Assembly (NCBI GenBank): GCA_023127875.1
Contig: JAGMFA010000094.1
Span: forward strand, 1-7,974
DNA: 7,974 nucleotides
Direction of reading: 5' to 3'
From: Candidatus Zixiibacteriota bacterium
GTDB taxonomy: Bacteria; Zixibacteria; MSB-5A5; SM1-73
A model generated the notes under the pieces. The model was not told the origin of the DNA and did not search any database. It saw nothing but the letters and a program-made list of their open reading frames with translations. The position numbers were made by a program, and so were the translations under genes. Shown here in pieces: positions 1 to 4,897 of the stretch (positions are counted from its first letter, which is position 1; each line of letters opens with the position of its first letter).

Positions 1-55
1 CATTCATACGAATAATAAGATGTAAACCGTTTCCTGCCCCTCTTAGTAATTCGCA

Positions 56-79
56 AAGGAACCATCTGTTGGATTCCTT
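56..79. other. Imperfect hairpin upstream of the histidine kinase gene
   Basis: AAGGAA (56-61) pairs with TTCCTT (74-79), and CCA (62-64) pairs with TGG (70-72), leaving one bulged A and a 5-nt loop. No T-tract follows on either side, so it is not a convincing intrinsic terminator. It could be the end of an upstream transcript or a binding site. It is the only clear structure in the 161-bp leader. Confidence 0.35.
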
Positions 80-96
80 GTTCTGTTAACGCCAAA

Positions 97-125
97 TTAA
101 CCCGTCGTTCTTTTATGCCGATAAT
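97..125 (+). promoter_or_regulatory. Candidate sigma70-like promoter for the histidine kinase gene
   Basis: TTAACC (97-102) and GATAAT (120-125) are separated by exactly 17 nt, matching the -35 and -10 consensus at 4/6 and 5/6 positions. Transcription would begin near 132, about 30 nt before the GTG codon at 162. This rests on consensus matching only; the start of any upstream operon lies outside the window, so the kinase may instead be cotranscribed with a preceding gene. Confidence 0.3.
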
Positions 126-161
126 CCAAAAGAGCTTTAAAATCAAAGATTTCTTCCATTC

Positions 162-2129
162 GTGACAGAGGGGAGAGAATTGAGAATCAGAGATTTTCTA
201 CATCTAAACTATGAATCGCAGATTCGCATCTCACTGATATTTTTTATACTTTTTCTGATTCTGTTAAATTTCGGGACCGAATATCTTTTTCATCAAACCA
301 AGCAGGCTTTAAAACATCAAATCCACCAGCAACTTTCCGCCACAGCGCTCTCAGCCAGCCTGATCTGGGAGAGGAGCCCGCACCAGGCTCTGAAAAAGAA
401 TCTGTTGGAGCTGTCTTTCAAATCAGGTGTCAATCGAATCTCCTTCTTCTCTTCCGATGGAGAACCTTTAATTTCCTCCCGAGATATTCGTACGGCTGAG
501 GATCTTCATATCTTTCGGGGAGTGAAACCAGAGTTGGTGAACCATCTCCGAGCTAAGGATAAAAAACAGAAGTTGGGAAATTTTTTCTCTGAATTCTATA
601 CGGATGGCTTGGGCAGCACTTATCTTTCCTATTATCTCCCGCTGGATACCCAGAAAGCTAATAACCCAATCTGGGTAATGGTGGAAAAGGAAGTTTCCAC
701 CTTTGCCCGAATCGAAAAAGCATCCAGGTTAAATGTTCTGGCTCGAGTAGTTGGACTTTTGATTGCTGCCTTTGTTACCTTGCTATTGATTAGAAACCTG
801 CTCCGACCTTATCGGCTCATGGTGAAAAAAGCAAAAAAGGAGATGATAATCCCATCCTTAGAGAAAGACAAAAAAAGGGGAGAACTGGACGTTGCAGTGG
901 GAATCTTTGAACAGGTGATAGCCGAGCTTAAGCAAAAAGAAAAAACTTTGCAAGAGCTTTATCAAAAGACTAATCGTAAAGCAAAAGACTTAGCCAGCTA
1001 CAACGAATATATTTTAAAAAGCATGACCAACGGAATGATCATCTGCGATGAGGAGGGAAAAATTACCCGGATGAACCTTCCTGCAGAGACGATTTTAGAC
1101 AAATCAGAAAATCTGGTGTTAGGAAAACACTATAAAACTGCTTTGGGAGAAGAAAGTCCTCTTTGCTCTGCCATCCAGAGCGCATTCACAGAACAAAGAA
1201 CCTATTCCATTCCAGAGATAAAGATAACAAAAAAGAGTGGTGAAAGCATACCATTCAGCTTAAGCTCATCTGTGGTCAAGGACGAACAGAGCAAAATGCT
1301 GGGGGTGGTGGTTTTCTTAACCGACTTGACGGAAATAAAGAAGTTGGAGGAACAGATCGCTTTTAAAGATAAGATGGCGGCTTTAGGTGAGATGTCATCC
1401 GGCTTAGCCCATGAGCTTAGAAACTCTATGGGCACTATCTTAGGGTTCAGCAAGTTGCTCAAAAAAACAAAAGATGATCCAACTTCACAAAATCAGACAG
1501 TGGATGGAATTCTTAACGAAGCCATGAGCATGGAATCCATGCTCCAACGGTTTCTTGCTTTTGCCAAACCATTCCAGTTGAAGATAGAAAAAATATCCCT
1601 AAAAGGGATCATCCAGGAATGTCACAGGTCCGTTAAGGAGGCGTTGAAAGAGAATAAGATAACATTTAAATTTGAATCCGAGCCTGTTCTATCACCCCTA
1701 CTGGGAGATCCAATTCTTTTAAAGCAATGTTTTCACAATCTGATTCAAAACGCCATAGAGGCTATGCCAGATGGAGGAAAGCTTCTCATCGGATTTGAAG
1801 AAAAACAGCTTACCCCTCAGGAAAGATCAATAATGGTGCAGATTTCCGATACCGGCTGCGGGATAGCAAAAGAAGATCAGGACAAAATCTTCAATCCCTT
1901 CTTCACCTCCAGGGAAAAGGGAACCGGATTGGGATTGAGTTTAGTCAAAAAGATCGTCAGCCTGCACAATGGAAAGATAGAAGTGGAAAGCGAACTGAAC
2001 AAAGGAACCACCTTCAAAATTCACCTCCCCTTAAAGCTTGAGTCCGAACTCGCTCAAGCTGAATCGGAGGAAAAGGATGAGAAGGAGCCCGTGATTTTCA
2101 GCCAACTAACGAATACTAATGATAGCTGA
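162..2129 (+). CDS. PAS-domain membrane sensor histidine kinase (NtrB/ZraS/AtoS-like)
   Basis: This is an inner-membrane sensor kinase that should autophosphorylate on a histidine and pass the phosphate to a response regulator, which is not in the window. TM1 is at about residues 23-43 and TM2 at about 192-211. They enclose a sensor of about 145 residues with a Cache-like stretch (ISFFSSDGEPLISS). A charged coiled-coil linker follows, then a PAS domain at about 280-395. The HisKA H-box AHELRN places the phosphoacceptor at H417. The ATPase domain shows N-box HNLIQNAIE (525-533), G1 DTGCGI (563-568), F-box FNPFFTS and G2 GTGLGL (587-592), so it looks active. A short acidic tail ends the protein. 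The start is ambiguous: GTG at 162 gives 655 aa but has no clear ribosome site. TTG at 180 lies 4 nt after GAGGGGAG (168-175), a strong though close Shine-Dalgarno. The family is certain; the ligand is unknown. Confidence 0.93.
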   Translation: MTEGRELRIRDFLHLNYESQIRISLIFFILFLILLNFGTEYLFHQTKQALKHQIHQQLSATALSASLIWERSPHQALKKNLLELSFKSGVNRISFFSSDGEPLISSRDIRTAEDLHIFRGVKPELVNHLRAKDKKQKLGNFFSEFYTDGLGSTYLSYYLPLDTQKANNPIWVMVEKEVSTFARIEKASRLNVLARVVGLLIAAFVTLLLIRNLLRPYRLMVKKAKKEMIIPSLEKDKKRGELDVAVGIFEQVIAELKQKEKTLQELYQKTNRKAKDLASYNEYILKSMTNGMIICDEEGKITRMNLPAETILDKSENLVLGKHYKTALGEESPLCSAIQSAFTEQRTYSIPEIKITKKSGESIPFSLSSSVVKDEQSKMLGVVVFLTDLTEIKKLEEQIAFKDKMAALGEMSSGLAHELRNSMGTILGFSKLLKKTKDDPTSQNQTVDGILNEAMSMESMLQRFLAFAKPFQLKIEKISLKGIIQECHRSVKEALKENKITFKFESEPVLSPLLGDPILLKQCFHNLIQNAIEAMPDGGKLLIGFEEKQLTPQERSIMVQISDTGCGIAKEDQDKIFNPFFTSREKGTGLGLSLVKKIVSLHNGKIEVESELNKGTTFKIHLPLKLESELAQAESEEKDEKEPVIFSQLTNTNDS

Positions 2130-2155
2130 AAAACCATCTAATCTCCTGTTCGTCA

Positions 2156-2234
2156 CGGTCAGACGACCGCCCGTCTGGGCGGAGCCGTGAAGGCTCTGCT
2201 ACGCGAAAGGAAAAGAAATTGTAGGTCCGAAATG
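2156..2234. repeat. Direct repeat, copy 1 (79 bp, left-truncated element)
   Basis: This stretch matches 2446-2524 at 77 of 79 positions with no gaps, offset 290 bp. The two differences are C/T in the first hairpin region and T/C in the second. It contains CAGACG/CGTCTG, CCGCCC-GTCT-GGGCGG and GAGCC-gtgaa-GGCTC self-complementary segments, then a purine-rich spacer. The CGCGTAGC left arm found before copy 2 is missing here, so this copy seems truncated on the kinase side. Confidence 0.9.
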
Positions 2235-2260
2235 CCCTGCCTCTGGCAGAGCTTTCGGAC
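2225..2260. repeat. Tail hairpin of repeat copy 1
   Basis: GTCCGAAA (2225-2232) and TTTCGGAC (2253-2260) are perfect 8-bp inverted arms. Between them sits a smaller hairpin, CTGCC-TCT-GGCAG (2237-2249). The outer arms match those of the copy 2 tail hairpin, while the interior has a different sequence that still self-pairs. Confidence 0.8.
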
Positions 2261-2268
2261 TACTGGCT

Positions 2269-2300
2269 GTTGCATCAAGATATCGATATTCTGACGCAAC
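2269..2300. repeat. 32-bp near-perfect palindrome
   Basis: The arms run from GTTGC (2269-2273) to GCAAC (2296-2300) around a central ATATCGATAT. Only three symmetric positions depart from perfect symmetry: two A/C mismatches and one G/T that would be a wobble pair in RNA. It begins 8 bp after the copy 1 tail hairpin. It could be a protein-binding site, a mobile-element end or a transcript hairpin. Confidence 0.7.
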
Positions 2301-2311
2301 GCAACAAAATT

Positions 2312-2390
2312 CATCACCCTCCCTTAATCCCTCCCATCAAGGGAGGGAAACTTCCCTCTCCCCTGGTGGGAGAGGGTTAGAGTGAGGGCG
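2312..2390. repeat. GA/CT-rich double-hairpin element
   Basis: Two perfect hairpins stand side by side: TCCCTCCC-atcaa-GGGAGGGA (2328-2348) and CCCTCTCCC-ctggt-GGGAGAGGG (2354-2376). The flanks, CACCCTCCCTTAA on the left and TTAGAGTGAGGG on the right, are imperfectly complementary and could close an outer stem. CCCTCTCCC/GGGAGAGGG hairpins flanked by such sequence resemble a type of dispersed intergenic repeat common in bacterial genomes; that comparison is from memory. Confidence 0.75.
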
Positions 2391-2417
2391 ATTTTCGAGA
2401 GAAGATGAGTAAGACGT

Positions 2418-2495
2418 CGCGTAGCAGAGGCTTCATGCCTCTGGGCGGTCAGACGACCGCTCGTCTGGGCGGAGCCGTGAAGGCTCCGCTACGCG
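2418..2495. repeat. 78-bp cloverleaf-like imperfect palindrome
   Basis: CGCGTAGC (2418-2425) and GCTACGCG (2488-2495) form an 8-bp closing stem. Inside are three hairpins: AGAGGC-ttcat-GCCTCT (2426-2442); a central one, either GCGGTC-agac-GACCGC or CAGACG-accgct-CGTCTG; and GGAGCC-gtgaa-GGCTCC ending just before the closing arm. The left and right side hairpins are diverged inverted copies of each other, with base changes on both sides of each stem that keep it paired. Confidence 0.75.
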
Positions 2496-2524
2496 AAAGG
2501 AAAAGAAATTGTAGGTCCGAAATG
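2446..2524. repeat. Direct repeat, copy 2 (79 bp)
   Basis: This is the partner of 2156-2234, with two substitutions and no indels. The T-to-C change near 2487 lengthens the GAGCC/GGCTC stem of copy 1 by one pair, to GGAGCC/GGCTCC. The copy overlaps the right part of the cloverleaf-like palindrome and runs into the tail hairpin at 2515-2547. Confidence 0.9.
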
Positions 2525-2547
2525 TCCCCATGTGGGGACTTTTGGAC
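2515..2547. repeat. Tail hairpin of repeat copy 2, just past the thiD2 stop
   Basis: GTCCGAAA (2515-2522) pairs with TTTTGGAC (2540-2547) with one G-T wobble. Inside, GTCCCC-atgt-GGGGAC (2524-2539) is a perfect hairpin, giving an almost continuous 14-bp stem. It lies 6 bp beyond the - strand stop of the ThiD2 gene, so it could act as a 3'-end hairpin. No T-tract follows on that strand, so a rho-independent terminator is doubtful. Confidence 0.75.
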
Positions 2548-2553
2548 AATTAA

Positions 2554-2973
2554 CTAATCCTGCAACAATCCCAGTATTTCCTGTTCCAGCGTATAAAGCT
2601 TGAATCGAATCTTTTTGAAGGATTTGGCGGAATCAGGACTGATCAGCTTTCCAAATTCTTCCAACACCCGGGCGGCTTCCTGCGATCTTCTAAGATTGGC
2701 TTGAATGATCGAGTTAAGATCAGCTCGCCTCTTTTCCAGGCTTCCCATGCTGTCTGCACCCACATCTTTCTCGCTATTTCTAAAAGAGAGCAACTTCTTT
2801 TGATCGAAATGTCTCTTAGCTACTTGCGTCAATTCATGGCGAAGTCTTTTAAACTTGGCTGAAACTCTAGCATCATTGAAATAAAGCCTCGCCACCTCCT
2901 CTGTCACCCTCACTCCCTCTCTGGCGCGATTTAGGTTGGCATCGAGGATTCGATAGATATTTTTTCTATTCAT
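2554..2973 (-). CDS. Stand-alone ThiD2-type protein (N-terminal domain of ThiE-like proteins)
   Basis: The 139-aa product matches the helical domain found in front of the thiamine-phosphate synthase (ThiE) domain in cyanobacterial and other fused proteins. The hallmark is RILDANLNRAREGVRVTEE (8-26), followed by FKRLRHEL, then RNSEKDVGAD (65-74), and a second ANLRRSQEAARVLEE (92-106). This domain has been called ThiD2 and linked to HMP-phosphate kinase activity in thiamine synthesis, which is family knowledge rather than visible here. The protein stops (TAG) where the domain normally ends, with no ThiE part following, so it looks like a complete single-domain version. Its ATG lies 6 nt after the toxin stop with no strong ribosome site, which suggests translational coupling. 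The two halves are visibly repeated (12-29 with 92-109; 41-48 with 118-125). Soluble cytoplasmic protein. Confidence 0.82.
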   Translation of the reverse strand: MNRKNIYRILDANLNRAREGVRVTEEVARLYFNDARVSAKFKRLRHELTQVAKRHFDQKKLLSFRNSEKDVGADSMGSLEKRRADLNSIIQANLRRSQEAARVLEEFGKLISPDSAKSFKKIRFKLYTLEQEILGLLQD

Positions 2974-2979
2974 AAAAAT

Positions 2980-3243
2980 TTAGGGCTTTTTCAATGCTTG
3001 GTTATGCGTACCAACTCTTCGAAGCAAATATATATCTTTTTCAATCTGGAAAGTAAAACGATAATCTCTGCTTACCCTTCCCTCAAATATTTTACCGGTG
3101 ACGCCTTGAACTTTCTTAATCCTGAGGGATGGATGTTTCGGATTCATCGAAAGAAGAGTAAGGCTTTTATCTACCTGTGATTGGACATTATGCGGGAGAT
3201 TTCGATAGTCTTCCACAAACGGTTTAGTAAAGACTATTTTCAC
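2980..3243 (-). CDS. RelE/ParE-superfamily toxin (probable mRNA interferase)
   Basis: This is an 87-aa basic protein of the usual size for a RelE-fold toxin. The N-terminus (MKIVFTKPFVEDYRNLP) gives the first strand and helix. The core is GRVSRDYRFTF (55-65), followed by DIYLLRRVGTH (70-80), with R56, R59, R62 and H80 as likely RNA-contacting or catalytic residues by analogy with YafQ/RelE relatives. By family, such toxins cleave mRNA on the ribosome and are neutralised by the partner encoded upstream. The start is GTG at 3243; the sequence GTGA overlaps the antitoxin stop by 4 nt, a hallmark of translational coupling. The gene is followed after 6 nt by the ThiD2 gene. Action on DNA gyrase (ParE-like) cannot be excluded from sequence alone. 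Confidence 0.82.
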   Translation of the reverse strand: MKIVFTKPFVEDYRNLPHNVQSQVDKSLTLLSMNPKHPSLRIKKVQGVTGKIFEGRVSRDYRFTFQIEKDIYLLRRVGTHNQALKKP

Positions 3244-3572
3244 TTTGGTTTCTTCTTCAAAGCCTTCAGAGCATCTTTAATATTGGAAAAAGGGCCCACC
3301 AAATCACCTCTCAAAATTGCCTCGTCTGCTTCACGTTCGCCTTTTTGCCATTCCTCGGTCCAGAACCAAGCCTGATCCTTAGGAATAAGCTTTTGGGGAA
3401 CAAACACTATAGTATTATCTTCGATGCGAGCATCCAGGAAATCACCTACCTCAAGGTTCAAAGCTTCGAAAATATCCTTAGCTATGGTGATCTGGTGCTT
3501 AGGCCCTATTCGCGTAGTTGACCTGATCCGCTGTTCCTCCCGCACGTGCGTTTTGAGACTTCCTTTTGCCAT
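3240..3572 (-). CDS. SpoVT/AbrB-domain antitoxin
   Basis: The 110-aa product has a swapped-hairpin AbrB/MazE-type DNA-binding domain at about residues 19-64 (RIGPKHQITIAKDIFEALNL, then VGDFLDARIEDNTIVFVP). Its C-terminal tail, AWFWTEEWQKGEREADEAI (68-86), is characteristic of antitoxins paired with RelE-like toxins. The tail should wrap and block the toxin, while the N-terminal domain binds the operon's own promoter. The ATG at 3572 is well supported: AAGAGG (3586-3581 on the - strand) sits 8 nt upstream. The stop overlaps the toxin GTG by 4 nt. Three 8-bp direct repeats just upstream (3599-3622) are plausible operator sites. First gene of the antitoxin-toxin-thiD2 cluster. Confidence 0.88.
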   Translation of the reverse strand: MAKGSLKTHVREEQRIRSTTRIGPKHQITIAKDIFEALNLEVGDFLDARIEDNTIVFVPQKLIPKDQAWFWTEEWQKGEREADEAILRGDLVGPFSNIKDALKALKKKPK

Positions 3573-3598
3573 TTTATCTGCCTCTTATTTGGGGAAAG

Positions 3599-3622
3599 TT
3601 TTCTTACTATCTTACATTCTTA
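3599..3622 (-). promoter_or_regulatory. Three tandem octamers upstream of the antitoxin gene (possible operator)
   Basis: Read on the - strand, TAAGAATG, TAAGATAG and TAAGAAAA follow each other without gaps, an exact 8-nt period with a shared TAAGA core. They end 26 nt before the antitoxin start codon, just upstream of its ribosome site. TATATT (3627-3622) or TAAGAT (3614-3609) could be the -10 element, so a repressor bound here would cover the promoter. No good -35 element was found. Operator role is inferred. Confidence 0.4.
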
Positions 3623-3671
3623 ATATACGGCTCAACTTGCTCCTTCGTTAGTCTTTGGTTCGAGATATTAC

Positions 3672-3739
3672 CAACAGATGAAACAGATTACACGGATTTT
3701 TTTCACATCTGTGATTTGCTAAATTCGTTTAATCTGCTG
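3672..3739. repeat. Imperfect inverted repeat downstream of gcvT
   Basis: CAACAGATGAAAC (3672-3684) and GTTTAATCTGCTG (3727-3739) are inverted arms with two mismatches. The interior holds further CAGATTACACGGATT and ACATCTGTGATT variants of the same motif. It lies 12 bp past the gcvT stop, inside the 178-bp gap before the antitoxin gene. Sequences of this ACAGATTACACGGATT type are familiar from memory as dispersed intergenic repeats in environmental bacterial genomes. As RNA it could serve as a 3'-end hairpin for gcvT. Confidence 0.6.
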
Positions 3740-3750
3740 GGAGAGCATTT

Positions 3751-4848
3751 TTATTTATGCGTAAAATTTTTATAAAACGGCGGCTTAACTACGATTCCCT
3801 TCTGAGGTTTTCCTCTGATCATAATATCCAACTCTGTTCCTGTTCTCGAATATTCGACGGGGACATATCCAAGTCCGATTCCCTTTTTTAGAGAAGGAGA
3901 AAAGGTGCCACTGGTCACCTCACCGATTCTTTTACCATCTTTTTGTATCTGGTAATGTGGGCGTGGGAAGGCTTGATCTTTAAGCTCGAAAGCAACCAGC
4001 TTACGCTTGAGCCCCTCCTGTTTCAATTTCAGTATCGGCTCTTTTCCGAGAAAATCACCCTTGTCTAACTTCACTATCCATCCCAGGCCAGCTTCCAGCG
4101 GATTGGTGGTCTGATCGATGTCATTTCCATAAAGCATATATTTCATTTCTAATCTCAATGAATCTCTGGCGCCCAAGCCTATTGGCTCGATGTCAAATTC
4201 TTCTCCCGCCTCCATCAAAGCTTCCCACATGCTTTCCGCATGTTCAGGCGAGAAATAAAGCTCAAATCCATCCTCTCCGGTGTAGCCTGTTCTGGAGAAA
4301 AGCATCTCGATTCCGTTCACCTTTCCCCAGGTAGACCAATAGAATCTCAGATCAGATAAATTCTCATCGGTCAATTTTTTCAAAACATCCTCCGCTTTTG
4401 GACCCTGCAAAGCTAAAAGAGCGGTTTGCTCACTTACATTTTTCAGCTCCACCTCACCGGAGAGATGGTCGGAAAGCCACACAAAATCCTTCTCCAAACA
4501 GGCGCCATTGACCACCAGAAGGAAATGATCCGGCAGGCGATAGACCAAAAGATCATCCACAATGCCACCATGATCATAGCACATGCAGGAATATTGAACC
4601 TGATAGGTTTCTAACTTGGAAACATCGTTAGTTGTCATTCTTTGGACGAAGGTTTCGGCATCATCACCCCACACTTCAAATTCCCCCATGTGGGTGATGT
4701 CGAAAAGCCCCACCGTTGATCTTATCTTCCGGTGCTCCTCCATGATGCCCCGGAATTGAATTGGCATGAGGTAGTCTGCGAATTCCACAATTTTAGCCTT
4801 ATTCTTGACATGCAGTGCATGAAATGGTGTTCCCTTTAATTCTGACAT
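3751..4848 (-). CDS. gcvT: Aminomethyltransferase (glycine cleavage system T protein)
   Basis: GcvT takes the aminomethyl group from lipoyl-GcvH, releases ammonia and makes 5,10-methylene-tetrahydrofolate; it is cytoplasmic. The 365-aa length is normal. Family signatures are clear along the protein: GLFDITHMGEFEV (47-59), TTNDVSKL, YDHGGIVDDLLVYR (91-104, with the conserved acidic pair D98/D99 in the folate site region), LQGPKAE, SRTGYTGEDGFELY, GLGARDSLRLEM, NPLEAGLGWIVKLDKGDFLGKE, and GEVTSGTFSPSLKKGIGLGYV with the C-terminal KGIVVKPPFYK. The ATG at 4848 is preceded by GAGGT (4861-4857) with 8 nt between. The gene follows uvrA by 103 bp on the same strand. No gcvH or gcvP is adjacent, so the rest of the system must lie elsewhere. 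Nothing appears truncated. Confidence 0.97.
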   Translation of the reverse strand: MSELKGTPFHALHVKNKAKIVEFADYLMPIQFRGIMEEHRKIRSTVGLFDITHMGEFEVWGDDAETFVQRMTTNDVSKLETYQVQYSCMCYDHGGIVDDLLVYRLPDHFLLVVNGACLEKDFVWLSDHLSGEVELKNVSEQTALLALQGPKAEDVLKKLTDENLSDLRFYWSTWGKVNGIEMLFSRTGYTGEDGFELYFSPEHAESMWEALMEAGEEFDIEPIGLGARDSLRLEMKYMLYGNDIDQTTNPLEAGLGWIVKLDKGDFLGKEPILKLKQEGLKRKLVAFELKDQAFPRPHYQIQKDGKRIGEVTSGTFSPSLKKGIGLGYVPVEYSRTGTELDIMIRGKPQKGIVVKPPFYKNFTHK

Positions 4849-4897
4849 GACCTATTACCTCAGATGGTTTATTTTTTTATTACATTTTTTTCTATTC

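Larger units (their letters stand above)
2130..2553. other. Gene-free convergent intergenic region packed with palindromic repeats
   Basis: These 424 bp separate the stop codons of the convergent kinase and ThiD2 genes. No credible coding frame is present. Most of the length can form hairpins: a truncated repeat copy with a tail hairpin (2156-2260), a 32-bp palindrome (2269-2300), two GA/CT-rich hairpins (2328-2376), and a fuller repeat copy with cloverleaf and tail hairpin (2418-2547). Convergent gaps are where REP/MITE-like elements usually accumulate. Either strand could also use these hairpins to end transcription or protect 3' ends, but there is no classical T-tract. Confidence 0.85.

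Noticed and set aside
1..7. Possible start codons (CAT on the + strand) of a divergent - strand gene at the left edge
   Set aside because: At most two codons are visible, so there is no coding evidence.
71..85. Sigma54-type promoter near TTGGATTCCTTG
   Set aside because: The GG and GC dinucleotides are not correctly spaced or present for the -24/-12 consensus.
1202..1462. 86-codon open frame on the - strand inside the kinase gene
   Set aside because: It lies opposite the PAS/HisKA coding sequence, whose motifs are intact in the + frame.
2418..2495. tRNA gene suggested by the cloverleaf-like fold
   Set aside because: The stem lengths and loops do not fit, and there is no T-loop TTC motif, no proper anticodon arm and no CCA-type acceptor end.
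2130..2553. CRISPR array
   Set aside because: There are only two direct repeat copies, 79 bp long and 290 bp apart, with no regular spacers.
2974..3000. TPP riboswitch ahead of the ThiD2 gene
   Set aside because: Only 6 nt separate it from the toxin stop, and no CUGAGA-type thi-box was seen.
2998..3775. Four short + strand frames over the toxin, antitoxin and following gap
   Set aside because: They are shadows of the - strand genes or readings through the inverted repeat at 3672-3739, with no ribosome sites or recognisable domains.
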